Shown here: positions 22,653 to 35,300 of the stretch, one piece after another
Position numbering within the stretch: position 1 is the first letter of the stretch
How the letters are laid out: every line of letters begins with the position of its first letter
Source of the DNA: Proteles cristata cristata
Taxonomy: Eukaryota; Chordata; Mammalia; Carnivora; Hyaenidae
Reading direction: 5' to 3'
NCBI GenBank assembly: GCA_017311185.1
Contig: JAESUZ010000771.1
Span: forward strand, 1,868,001-1,932,000
Length of the DNA stretch: 64,000 bases
Position numbers and translations under genes: made by a program
Notes under the pieces: model-generated
The model's database searches: none
The model's input: the letters and a program-made list of their open reading frames with translations, nothing else
What the model was told of the DNA's origin: nothing

Positions 22653-24980
22653 TAGCAAGAACTATCCCCTAACGGACTAGAGAGGCCCAGGAAGGCATGA
22701 GCACACCCGGCCCCCGGGGAGGTAGGGGAATCCAGAGGGGTCCTTAGTTTAACCCTCACGGCAGGTTGCAGGGGATGGGGATGTTGGTGGTCTCATTTTC
22801 TAGGTGGTCAAGACCTCTGTGTCTTCAGAGTTTCTACTCTTTTCTCAGCCACAGGTAGTTAAAAGACCCCTCCCCTTCCTCCTAGGGCCAAGTGATCTGC
22901 AGGGGAGCCCTGCCGGGCTTCACTGCCCTCCTATACCTGCAGTCCCAGGCCAACAGGAAGCCCGAGCTTGCCAAACTGTGTGGGCCAGGGAGGAGGAAGG
23001 AGAGCAGAGTAGTCCATCTGAGTTCTCTTTTGCCCTTTCCTGCAGCCTTGCTGCTCCATGGGGGAGGGGGAGGAGGCAGTCTAGTCGTGTCAGAGAACTA
23101 GGAAACAGGTGAAACAGAACCCTTAAAGAAGGGTGACTAATGTATGTTAGTTGCAGTTTGGTAAAGATGTCTTCATTTGCAAAGCCTTCGGGGAATCCAT
23201 TCTTAAAGTTGGGGCTTCTTCCTGAGTGCAACCTTGGTTAAGTCTGTTAATGTTTTTTTATACCTCAATTTCTTCATCTGTAAAATGGGTATGACAACAC
23301 TTCCTGCTTTATCAACTCCAAATGATGCAGTGCTTACATGACCAACAAGCTAGTGTGGGAGCAGAGTGCCACAGGCAGTACTCACTCAGACCTGTGTTCA
23401 GGCCCATTCTCTGCAAGTTTCCAAGTAGAAACTTAGAGAAAATTATCCAAGCTCTCTTTGCTTTAGTTTCTTCATTAGTGAAAATGAGGGTGGCAGTAGC
23501 ACCTACCTTAAACGGTTGTCTTTGGGGGTAAATGAGATAATACATGTAAAGTAAACGGTAGAACCAGGACTCCAACGCCCACTCCAAAGCGACACTACAG
23601 TTGCCTCACAAGCATAATGAATATAAATCAACAGCAGAGTGTAGAGAAAAGCTTGGATAGAAACACAACAAATTGTTAACCATGTTTTTTTCTGGATGGG
23701 GAGATTATGATCTATTTGTATTTCCCTTATATTTTTCTGTATTTTCCAAGTTATGTTTATAATGAGAAGAAAAGCTGTATATGATTTGTAGATGCCTTGA
23801 GATCATTTGTGAGATTTCCACTGTATGAAAATCTTTCATACTATTTTCTCACGCAATCTTCTCAGCAACCGCTTGAAGTAGGCATCATTATCCTCATTTT
23901 CTAGATGAGTAAATGAGGCTGATAGAGGTTAGAAAGCTGGTTTAATCTTCAGATCTTATTGCTGTGAACTGGCAGAGAGCCAAGACCCACAGGCAGATTG
24001 GACTGCGTGAAAGATAGGTGCTATCCACAGGGTTGTTGAACCATGGGGCTCAGTGCCCAGGACTTCTCCACCCCAGTCTTCAGAATGCAGGGATAAGGTG
24101 GCAGGCTCAGGATCCTGCCTGTGGTGTGTGTGTTCCCATGGATCTCCAGTGCCTGGTGCGCTGGTTCCCTACATCCGTATTGTGGTGGAGGATATGCATG
24201 GCCTGCAGAGTTGGGATTTCGGCCTCCTTCTCTCATAGCACAGGAAGTCAAGGGGGTACTTTGGAGAGTCTTTCCAAGAAGAAATACAGGTTTCCACCAT
24301 AAAAGTATCCAACAGAGGAACTAAAAATAGTAGGATAACCACATAAAATTGAGGGAGGGAAGTGGGTGTGAGATACATTATCTGTCACAGCAGGAAGACA
24401 ATAGATAATGGCCCTGATAAATCCATCTATATAAGCATTTTATGTAGATAGATGGAGGTACCAACCAAGCTTGAAAACACAAATGGCTAGAAGCGGGCTT
24501 TCTTTGGATCCGGTGGTGGAGAGGGAGGGAGTCTTTTGCTTTTCATCATAAACACTTCTGTCCTATTTGATTTTTTTTAGGTGTGTTACATTTTTATGTA
24601 AAAATTATGATTTTAAAAAGTACAGGCTGTGGGGTCATCTGTATGGTTTCAAATCCCATCTTTGCCAGTTATGGATCTTCGGCAGTTTAGCCTCTCTAAG
24701 CTGCAATTTTACCTTCTGGAAAATAGGAATAAAACCCATACTCATCCAGAAGGTTGCTCCGAGGATAAAATGAGGTAATGCATATAAAGTACATGGACCA
24801 GCACTGGCCGAAATGCAGCATCTATAATTACCAACCATTGTTATTATTATTAATGATAAACCAAGCGTTCAAATCATACGCCTGGGCTTTGCACACAGTA
24901 GGCACTTAATGGGTGGAAGTAATTGTTTAAAACTCCCACTAGAGCCTATAATTTCCGTCAACCGGTGACGCAGGAGCTCC
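22653..24980. other. Intergenic upstream of RAB11FIP5; MIR remnants only
   Basis: MIR-like blocks occur near 23260-23560 (cctcaatttcttcatctgtaaaatggg), 23850-23960 and 24620-24930. Short open frames overlap on both strands with no recognisable product. The 5' proximity to the promoter makes enhancers possible, but I cannot identify one by eye. Confidence 0.5.
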
Positions 24981-24999
24981 AGCTGAAATCTTGATGTCG

Positions 25000-25900
25000 T
25001 TACTTATTCATCACCCTGCTCTCCACCGCAGTGTCCGCTACCGGCAGGCCCAGGCTCTGGCCTTCCGCGGCGCGGTCTCGTCTCATCAATGGGTCCCTGA
25101 AGCGCGCGGAGGTCGCAAGCCACGGCAGATCACAGGCTTCCAGCTCGCTGTTGCGGGCCGGTCACTTGCCAGAGCAGGACTCCCTTCTGGTTACACGCAG
25201 CATCTTCCCTGGCAGGGTTGGGCTGGAGGAGGGTGGAGCGCGGCTCGAGATGAAGGGGGCAGCGGGGTCCCGCCCCACCCCCACTTGCCCGCGCGAAGGG
25301 GATGGCCACTCTAGGAGGGGCGGGCCGGGGCAGTTGTAGGGCAGGGCTTTCGAAGCAGGGACATCTTGAAGAAAGATTTAGGATTGGCCGGCAGACGCAG
25401 AGCGGGCTTTTCATACCGGGCAGAGGGTGCCGCGTTCCCGCAAGCGAGGCGGGGTTCCGCGGGTGCTCTCAGGCCGGGGGCGGGGCCAATGCCGGAGCCC
25501 CGCCCACCCCTCTGCAGTGGCCGCACGCCCCACCCCTTGGTCCCCGTCGGCCCCTCGAGCTCCGGACGGGTCTGCAGAGGCCAGCGCAGGGGCGCAACAG
25601 CCAGTGCCCCCGCCGCACTGCCGCACCGCCACGCGGGTCTGGGTCGCGGGGCGGGGCGAGGCGAGAGGCGGGGCGCTGACGTCGCGGCGCGGCCGGCGGC
25701 CGGGGAGGCGGGGAGGCGGGGAGGCGGCTGCCGGCTCGGCCCAGCCCAGCCCGCAGCTGCGGCGGCCGGGTCGTGGCGGCGGCGGCGGCTGAGCTCGGAG
25801 CCGGCTGCCGATCGCCCTCCGCCCGCTGCCTGGCTCCTCTCACGATCACCGTGTCTGCGCCCGCTTCTGCTGGCCCTGGTACGCCGTCTCCTGCCCCGCC
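25000..25900 (+). promoter_or_regulatory. RAB11FIP5: CpG-island promoter and 5' UTR of RAB11FIP5
   Basis: GC content and CpG density rise sharply from about 25020, peak between 25400 and 26330, and fall after exon 1. GC-box-like sites lie at about 25649-25657 (ggggcgggg) and 25666-25675. A CRE-like TGACGTCG lies at 25677-25684, and a ggggaggcgg unit is repeated three times near 25700-25727. No TATA box is evident, so dispersed initiation is likely. The 5' UTR is GC-rich and runs to the ATG at 25901. The exact start site cannot be fixed from sequence alone. Confidence 0.85.
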
Positions 25901-26331
25901 ATGGCCCTGGTGCGGGGCGCCGAGTCGGCGGCGGGGCCCTCCCGCTGGCTACCCACGCACGTCCAGGTGACTGTGCTCCGGGCCCGTGGGCTGCGGGGCA
26001 AGAGCTCGGGCGCGGGCAGCACCAGCGACGCGTACACGGTGATCCAGGTGGGCCGTGAGAAGTACAGCACGTCGGTGGTGGAGAAGACGCCGGGATGCCC
26101 GGAGTGGCGCGAGGAGTGCTCCTTCGAGCTGCCGCCCGGTGCCCTGGACGGCCTGTTGCGGGCTCAGGAGGCCGACGCGGGCCCGGCGCCCTGGGCCGCG
26201 GGCTCCGCTGCCGCCTGCGAGCTGGTGCTCACCACCATGCACCGCTCGCTCATCGGCGTCGACAAGTTCCTGGGCCAGGCCACGGTGGCGCTGGACGAGG
26301 TCTTCGGCGCAGGCCGCGCCCAGCACACGCA
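25901..26331 (+). CDS. RAB11FIP5: RAB11FIP5 coding exon 1 (C2 domain)
   Basis: Encodes residues 1-143 and two bases of Gln144, starting MALVRGAESAAGPSRWLPTH. The C2 domain is recognisable by VQVTVLRARGLRGK, then SDAYTVIQVGREKYSTSV, PEWREECSFELP, and LIGVDKFLGQATVALDEVF. C2 domains of class I FIPs bind PtdIns(3,4,5)P3 and phosphatidic acid and help membrane docking; that part is family knowledge. The donor is CA|GTGAGT at 26331/26332. In genomic reading a stop lies immediately beyond (TGA 26333-26335), so failure to splice would truncate the protein to the C2 domain alone. The exon is extremely GC-rich and lies inside the CpG island. Confidence 0.97.
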
Positions 26332-29300
26332 GTGAGTGAGGGGTGCCAAGGGCGCGGAAACGGTTAAACGCCTCGCTGGGCGGGGCTGGCGGGGGAGCTG
26401 GACCCCCGAACCTCGGCCAGGGCTGTGCGCCCTTTGCCGCGCGCTCAAGGGCGTAAACCGACGAGTTGCTTCTTTGCATTTTGGGTCCCCTTCTGATCCC
26501 CTTCCTTGCGACGTTCAGAGCTTGGCTGCTGGGGTGTCCTTGGGTAGCCTAGGGGGAGGTATGATTGGTGGCCTAGCTTTAGGAGTAGATTGCCCAGTAA
26601 AGTTCGGAGTGGGATGCAGAGGCCTTTGGCCTATGGTAGCCTCAAGAAGGAAAATCTTGGGGCCATTCTTAGGGCCTCTGGGCCTGTCTCCCTTTCCTGG
26701 AATGGGAGGGGCACTGTAGGCTCCTGCCCCAAGCCAGGCCCGCAGGGTAGTGGAGAGGCCCACTGCCTCGCCCTGTCGGGGAAGGAAGGTGTGTTCTACT
26801 CGAGGGCTAGATTGCCCCGATATGCCCCACCAAATCTGGAGACTGGAGAGGGCATCTGCTTCTTGCCTGGTATTTGGATGGCCTCTGCAGCCTAGAGACA
26901 GATGCCTCTGGAACCCTGCCCCTCTGTGTCCCTGTTCTGAAAACAGGAGAACCTTCTAATTAAAGGAAGAAAACCCTTCAGGCAGCCTTCAAGTGTCCTG
27001 CCTGTCCTGCTTGAGGTGAAGGCAGCGTCATGGTTAATGCACAGCAAGAGATAATCTCCCAGCCACTTCTACCTAGAAGGGCCTGTGTGTTTTTTAATCA
27101 TTTATTTTTGGCAGTGTTTAACCTTCCCAGTGTTAAGATCAAGGATTCAGACTTGGAGCCCCATTTCCTGTTTGGACGTGGGCAGGATCTGAAAGCCAGT
27201 CCCAGGGCTGACCACCTGCTGTGGATCATTCAAGGGGTTAACTGGGGTGACACCTCCCCTGGACCCAGCGGGCCCTAGATGAGGAGGGTAAAGGGATGGG
27301 GGCAGGGTTATGCCCTGGGTGGGGACGGGTGCTGAAGAGGTTTGCCCACCTGGAATGGCCTCTAACGAAGTAAATTTAGCTTGTTGGAGGAGAAGGATGA
27401 GCCTGGTGCAGACCCACCTGAGAGCAGGATTTGGTTAGAAAGGATCTGACCTTGAATGTTTTTCAAAACATGTATGGGAAACGGCCTTCGTGGCTCTGTG
27501 GCCTGGGGTGGGAAGCTGGTTAGCATAGGGCAGGTTCAGGGCAGGGCTGTGGCCTGGCTCCATCTCCCCCTCCCCTGGCCTTCTCTTCTCCTTTTCTCAT
27601 GAGTTGCTGCTGTTTGGTTGCTGGGTGTGGAATCATGTGGTATAGTTTGGCCCTTATTTTGTTTTTTTCCTCCCCTTTTCTGTCCTCTCCTTCCTTTCTG
27701 GCTGAGGGAGGCCATGGGGGTGGGGTAGAAAGCTCTCCTCTGGATCTTTGCCCTTTCTTTTCCTGAAGAGGCTTCTGTCCCCAAATTCATTCAACCCCTT
27801 TCTTTCCTGGTCCTTCAGCCTCCACTGCTCAGCTAATCTGACCAGACTGGTACATGCCACCCCTGGTGTACAGGGGGAGACAGAAAGTCTCTAGGCTTGT
27901 GGGGAGAGGCCTTGGTGAAGTCAGTGACTTGGAGTGAGGGGGAGCTTTGATTTTTTTCAATTTCTGCTCTTGATTTCTTCCTGGTCTTTGGTTCTTCCTG
28001 AACTGTGTGTGCTTGTAGGCCCAGGTGGGCCTGTTTGCAGCCAAGGACAGTCCCTCTTGGTGAATTTGACTTGCTACCCCTTGATCTGAATGGGAGCCTT
28101 ATTTATTTTATAGAAGTCATCTTTCTCACCATGATCTTTCCACACCTACCGGCTGCTTTTCCTCTGTTGGCGCTGACCTGGGTTATTTATAGAAACTGAA
28201 GGGGGCAGAAAGGAGAGGGGCCCTCCTGGTGGGCCAAGGAAGTCTGTGGAATCTGTCTGATCTTTCAGTACACTGGACCTAATAGCATGCCTGACAGGGG
28301 GCGAGGGCTGCTGCTCCCAACTCCCACCTCTGACCCGTCCCCACCTCCCACCTCTGACTTTAATGGCTACTCCTGGTGGCATTTCCTGGGAGCACCCTGG
28401 AGTGAGCTGCTACAACAGTGAGTCTGCACATTTCCCAGTGGGGAGAGGACAAGATGGAGAGGACCAGGATGTAGCCCGTCAGCTTTGGATAATGGTGGAA
28501 AAGAACAGTATCCACTCTAACTCCAGGAGCCAGTTGTCGTGGTCTCGGGGAAGGTCGATAGCAGCTCTGTGTCACCAAGACAGAACCTGACTGGGGAAGG
28601 GCAGCCTCATGGTTATAAGGATGGGACTGTGGAGTTGCAAGAAACAGATTCTAGTCTCAAACTTGCCACCTTGTGGCAAGTCAAATAAACTCTTGGTGCC
28701 TCAGTGTTCTCATCTGTCCAATGGGGCTAATGTTATAAGATTGATGTAAGGCATGAAATGAGAATGCAGTTAAAGCATCTAGACGTGGTTGCTGGACAGT
28801 GAACAGCAATGATAGTGCAGGGAGGTTAGATAGTGGAGTGGAATGTGGTAACAGTGTCTGGGGGATGTCCCTGCCCTGGGAAAAACTTTCTCATGTGATG
28901 GGGGGGCGGGGGAGACAATACAGACCTTAGAAGAGCCTGAGCCTGGAAAAACCCTAGGACCATAAGTGACAGAGTACATCTGGGAGTATGAGAGTGCCTG
29001 ATGATATAGGGTGACCCCTTGCAGTCCTTCGTTCTCTTTGCTGCTACAGGCTTGAGGCCCCTTGCAGTGCTGAAGCCTGGCTCAGATCAGCTTGTAGCCC
29101 TCGCCAGCAGCCTGGGCTGGGGCCACCCCTGCCCTGTAGGGGAGGCTGGAAAGCCCGGTGTTTAAGAGCCTGGAGACTGGGGTTTCACTCCCAGTTCTGT
29201 GACTTACTAGCAGGCAAGGTTCTTAACCTGTTTCTTCATTTCTACAAAGGTCACAATAATAATTATCAGATCGCAGGATTAAATAAGACAGTGTCTGTAA

Positions 29301-32300
29301 AAGCATTGGTATAGTCCCAGACCTAGAGCAGGGCTTCAAAAGATGGGTGTTGTGGTTACTCTGAGGACCCTGCTTTATGGGATGATGGTCAATGGGACAT
29401 GGTGCCTTCATGGCCCCCGAAGTTCCTTTGCCAAAGGGTGCTCTTTGAGGTGAGGGATTTCACTGGAGGCTTCCAAATAATTGAAGAGGAAGTTCTCAAA
29501 ACATAATTTAATGTAATACAGGAGGAAACTGATTATAACCCTCTCCCCTCAGTAAAGCCCTACATGCATCATCATGAGTCTGGAAATCCTCAGATGTTTC
29601 TCCACTATTTCCTCTCTGGGATTTATCTCTGTACCCTTCTTAGTACTCTCCAGTGGGTGCTGTGTGTGGAGTAAAAGAGTCCCTGCTGTAAAGAACCACC
29701 CCCCCCCCCACCCCGCCATCCTGGGCCTATTAGATTGATGGTTAGAGCCTGGCCCCTTGGGAAGGCTGAATCTGGGCTTAATTTGGGTCGGGATCAATTT
29801 GGTTTTTTTTCATCCCAAAGAACAACACTGTTGGGACCGTGGATAGGCTGCTAACTGTGGCGCCCTGACAGGTTCTGTTGACTCTGGTCAGACCTGTGCC
29901 CCTGATTTTATGGAGGGCCTCGTGGCCCAGGACCACGTGGGTTTGAGACTATAGTATTCTGGAGGCCTGAGATCCCCTTCTGAGTGGTGGGTTGGGGGGC
30001 ACTGGGAGATGCACTTGAGGGAAAATGCAGCCTGCTGGCCGAAGGTTGGGCTGGTGTTTTAGGGCTTCCGTTCGTCTCTTGGCCTCCAGACAGCCTGCGC
30101 ATTCCTGTGCACTTGACCTCGCGGCCTTCTCTCCCCTGGTTTCCAGACGTGACTGCTCCTCAGGCAGTAGCTGAGGCCACGAGGGTTCTTGGGTTGGGCT
30201 CCTGCTCCAACCCCAGACCTGTGGGGCTGCTGGGGAAGTCTGCTTTGGCTGTGGGGGGTGGAGGGGTAGGCTCTGGCTCCCATTCCCTTGGTTATGGGTA
30301 GTTTTTATTTGGGGTTGCCTGAGCAGCAGTGGCCGGGCAGAGGGGAGGGGTAGGAAGTGACTCCTCTGTCAGACTGGGCGGCTCCTGGCTGGCACAGCAG
30401 CTTCCCCTTCCCTCTGCATCTGGCTCTGGGCGGGGACCCCGTCTCTGCCCTGTTCTTCTCTCTGAAGCCAGCCAGGGACAGGCATAACTCAGCAGATCCT
30501 CCATGCCAGGCATCTGCAAGAGCCGTCCCTTTCCTCCGATGGCGGCTGCCGGCTGAACTTGTTATTGCTGCTTCCCTGGTGCTGTGACGCTCTTGCTGAA
30601 GCTAAATGACTAGTGTGGCCTTGTCCAGATGTTTCCCTGCCCTTCCCACCCTGTGCCGCGACAGATCATTAACACAATGACAGGAGCCCTCTGGGCTGTC
30701 TGCGAATCAGTACTCTATTTTTTTCCTTGTACAGGGCCAGTCCTCTTCAAAATCATATAGTCATGAAGAAGCTTTGGCCTTTGTCACAGCCAAGTGATAA
30801 AAATAAGTCTACAATGTGGGTCCTTTGTATACCTGGCTGTGCTGCCAAGAAAGGGTCTGATGGCTTTGCTCTTGGTGTGCTGGCCAAGGACCCCTTAGGT
30901 TATTTCTTCCCTCAGGAAGGATGGCGGCCAGTGAAGAGAGCTGGGCTTGGCAGGTCCGGCTGAGGCCTGGGTGTGGGGCTGGGCCCAGGCCTCTCCTTAG
31001 TGAAGAGCAAGCCAGCAGGGACTCTGCAGGGTCCCTTCCCAGGAGGCAGCACTTCTGAGGAGCTGCGCAGGGGAGGGGCTTTGTCACAGGCCTCCTCGAC
31101 CTTCAGCTGACCCAGGGGTTGGGGGGGGTGTGGTGGGGAGGGGAAGCACAGCACTTAATCATGGGATTGCAATGTCGGAGCTAGAAGAGTGCTTAGATGG
31201 GGGGACTGAGGCCTGGGAGGGGAGTGACATGCGCTCAGCTACTCAGCAGCCAGTGGCGGTTAGGCCCTGGCAGCCCGCATAGCTGTAGGATTCCGGGCAA
31301 GGAAAGGGGGCATTTGGGACCCTGTGTGCATCCCAGGGGGACATTGCTGCTGTGATAGGGGCGGGGGCCTTGGGGCTTCCCTGTGGGCCTGGAGGGGCAG
31401 TCATCCACACGCTTTTCCGGAGTGCCTAGACAGAGGCCGAGAGGGGCCACTGGGTAGGGTGGGGGGTTCCGAGGAAGGGAGGGCACGGATATCCCCGCCT
31501 GAATGCCGGGAAGGCATAGCTTTGTTAGGAGAATGAACCCCACGTTTTTGGAGGAAGGGCCACAGGCAAGTGCTTTCAGGCCTTGCCAGGGAGCACTGGA
31601 GATGGTCTGAGCTTATGGAACTGCTGGGCTCAGCTGTGGTCAGGGACACCTCCTTGAGGAAGAGACATACACTGAGGATCTGTGTGGCCCACCCTGGCGG
31701 CATGTAGCAGTCTGTTTTGGGGGGGCTGTTATTGCCTTGTTAGTGAGGCATATCATCTCTTAAGCCATTTCTCTGTGCTGCCACTGTCCTGTGGACTTGA
31801 CTTACTGTAGCTCACAGGAACCCCTTGAGGTGTAGGTACTGTTACTGTGTTTCACAGATGGAGAAACTGAGGCACAGAGAGGTGAAGTGACTTTTTCTTT
31901 TCTTTAAAATAATTTTTTTAATGTTTAGTTTTGAGAGAGAAAGTTCACGAGCTCTCACGAGCTCTCACGAACGGGGGAGGGGCAGAGAGAGAGAGAGGGA
32001 GACAGGATTTGAAGACTTCTCTGACAGCCCAATGCAGGGCTTGAACCGATGAACCGTGAGATCACGACCTGAGCCAAAGTTGGAGGCTTAGCCAACTAAG
32101 CCACCCGGGCGACCTGAAGTGACTTTTCTAAAGGCACACATCCATGGGAGGGTCAGGATTTGGACCCGGGCACCCTAGCTTCAGAGTCTGTGCTCTTCAT
32201 CACCCCTCTATACTGCCCACCTCAGTTTCCCCCCTTATCTTGCATGATTTAGTTCTGCATGGGACCAGGGCTCGCCGCTGCCCTCCTGAAGGTTCCTTCC

Positions 32301-35300
32301 TCCTCCACAGGGCCTCGTGGTGGTTAGCCCCGGGGGTCTGTAAGCATGGACTGCTCCTCTTGGGTGAGGCCTTGGCTGATTGGGACATGTGTGATCTGTG
32401 GCTCCAAATCCAGTCATGTCTGTCTCGGGCTGGAGGTGTTGTGTGGGACTTGGGGAGGGAGGATATCAGCGCCACCGGAGTGTCTCTGGAGTGTGGGGGA
32501 GGCCCGGGAAGCTCTGCCTTGGCCCCGGGCACCCGACCCTGGAGAGATTTGCTGCCATTAGCTTGTGCAGCAGAGCAGAGCTTGGGAGCATCACCAGGTA
32601 GACTTCCTGACCTTTCTCAAGAATCATGTGCTGTTTTGCTGTGACAGAACCCTCTGAGCCATTCAGTGCTTACAGTGACGCAGTCATTTGCCTTTTTTTT
32701 TTTTTTTTGTTCAGTATCTAGGAAGCAATTACTAGGCAACCACTGTGCCTAGGTCAGGGCTTCGGAGGAAACAAGAGAAAGAAATGTATAGCGCTTTCCC
32801 TAGAAGGGCAAAAATGTGTTTGCGACAAGACTTACCCAGGAAGGATAACTAACCCACAAAGCAGTGTTCACACGTGTGAGAGAAGGAGAGGGTCAGGAGA
32901 GGGGTGAATTCAGCAGGGTTGGAGTGAGCAGGGTGGGCTTCCTGGAATGATAGCTGAGGCTGTGATGGACGCTGGGTGAATTTCAGGGAGGGAGACTGCC
33001 CCTCTAGAAGGGAAAGTGGGTGTTCTAGGGCTGGGCCAGGAGAGGGAGTGGAGGGCAGCCAGTCTTAGTTTCCTCTGTGCCTCTCTCAGCAAAACAGCTT
33101 GACTTTATTTATGTATTATTATTTTAATATAGTGGCAGTATTTAACATTTTGTTTTATTTTTTTAAAGTTTATTTATTTTGAGAGAGAGAGAGAGTACGC
33201 ATGTTCCTGCAGATGAGGGGCAGAGAGAGAGAGAGAGCATCCCAAGTGGGCTCCATGCTGTGTTTGACATGGGGCTCCATCTCACAAATCATAACCTGAA
33301 CTGAAATCAGCAGTTGATGCTTAACTGACTGAGCCACCCAGATGCCCCACTATTATTATTATTATTATTTTTTTTTTTTTGAGTAGTTTACCTGCTTCAA
33401 ATTCTAAAGGTACAGGGCGCCTGGGTGACTTAGTTGGTTAAGTGTCCGACTTTCGCTTAGGTCATGATCTCGCGGTTTGTGGGTTCAAGTCCCGTGTCGG
33501 GCTCTGTGCTGACTGCCAGCTCACAGCCTGGAGCCTGTTTGAGTCTGTATCTCCCTCTCTCTCTCACCCTCCCTGCTCACACTGTCTCTCTGTCTCTCCT
33601 AGAAATAAATAAAAATATTAAAAAAAAAAAAAGTACAGAAGGTATGCAATCTCCCTTGCTCTGACCTTGAATCATCCAGCTTCTGTCTTCAGAGGCACCA
33701 GTATTGCCAGTTCTTGGGTAAACTTCCAGAGTTATTCTATGCATTTAACGTTTGCACGAATACTGCATTCTCCACTCACAGGTTTTACCTGTGCTCAGCC
33801 TGACTGTCCCACACAGGGGGTTTATGTGTTGTCTCTACCTATTGTGAGTCTGAACTGGGACCCTGGCAGAGGGGACAGGCACTACTTAGCTTTGCCTTCT
33901 GTGACTTAACTCTCCTGTGTTGGGTGAATATGGGGTTAGGAGCAAACTGGGGAGGGGGTGTGGTTAAGTAGAATTTCCTCCTGTTCCCCAACCCCCATCT
34001 GACCAAGGCCGCTTGGGGGAGGGCATCTTGCTGGTACTCTCATTCCTCCTGGGCAGAGTCATCACTCGTTGGTCCTAGGCCACCTTGCTCCCAGGGGCCG
34101 ATGACAGCTTATGAAAGGCCCTCGATGGACAATGAACCCAAATCTTTATGTGTGGTTTGGCCTACATTTCAAAGTGCTTTCCTGGCATCACCTCATTTCA
34201 TTCTTCCCTGTGGGCAGACAAGGTGACCCCCATTTTTACAGATGTGGAGACTGCCGTCTCAGGAGGCAAAATGACTTGTCCAGGGTCACATGACTTGTTA
34301 GTTGGTGGCAGCCAGATTTCTGACTTGCAAGCCCAGTGCTTTCCCCCCTACCTCGTACTTTTGGCTGGACATACTTTCTGCCTCTAGCAGGGTGGTTAGA
34401 CTTGTCTCTGGGCATTTTTATAGCTTTTCCTCCGCCAAGTGAGTATCGTCCCTGGGCAGTCTGAGGCAAGATGACAGTGACAGGCCTCGGGAGCCCGTAT
34501 CAGTAGGGGGCATTAGCTGAGATGTTTGTGCCTAGGAGGAAAGCCGAACCCGGCTGGGCCTCCGAGGTGAGCTGAACAAGCCATGTCCACGGAGGCTGGG
34601 GTGGCTCCTGAAGTGACGGGGGTTCTGGGCTCTGAGGACTGTTGGTTCTAGAGTAGGTGATAAGAATCATCCCGTGGCCTGATAAGAAGCAATATCCTGC
34701 CCCAGGACTGGGTCTGGCCTGCTATCTTGCCGTAGATACCAAGTCAAAGGGTGAGTTTGATTCTGGGCGTGAGGAGCCAGAAGATGGGCCTGAGGCCCTT
34801 TACACGTCATTGTGTCTGGTAGTCTGTGAAGAGGAATGCTTGTGTGCGGTTTTGGAGAGGAGGAAGGGCATCCCAGGCTGGGGACTCCGGGGAGGAGGTT
34901 TTCCAGCTTCCCCCAGCTCCCTGAGTAACTGTCTTAGTTGGCACTTCTCCCCGCCCCTAACTGGCTTATCTTATTGCCCCACTTTTACCGAGGTGAAATG
35001 GTTGGTTTAAAGCCACTTAGTAGACCCAGAACTAGAACCCGGGTCTCCTGTCTTCCTGCTGTGCTCTTAAAGTAATTTTTTTCAGCTTATTTTTGGGACT
35101 AGCTGAGCCCTTGCCAGTTCCATCTCACTTATCCAGCAAGTATTGGAAGGCATTCCAAATATCAGGCCCTGTCCCTGCGTTTGGGGGATAAAAGGTAAGT
35201 AGCAAGTCCCTGCTGTCAAGCTCGTACTGAGAGTGCAGGGCGGAGGCTCGCTACTGCTACCTTTGGAAAGAAGGCCCTAGAGGGAGGGCACTTCTAGCCC

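Noticed and set aside
22804..23231. Overlapping open frames of about 100 codons near 22.8-23.2 kb
   Set aside because: They occur on both strands over the same bases, with no splice sites, conserved motif or promoter-like context.
25366..26058. 230-codon open frame across the CpG island in another + strand frame
   Set aside because: CpG islands are stop-poor. The product is Arg/Ala/Gly/Pro-rich with no family similarity, while the overlapping RAB11FIP5 frame encodes a clear C2 domain.
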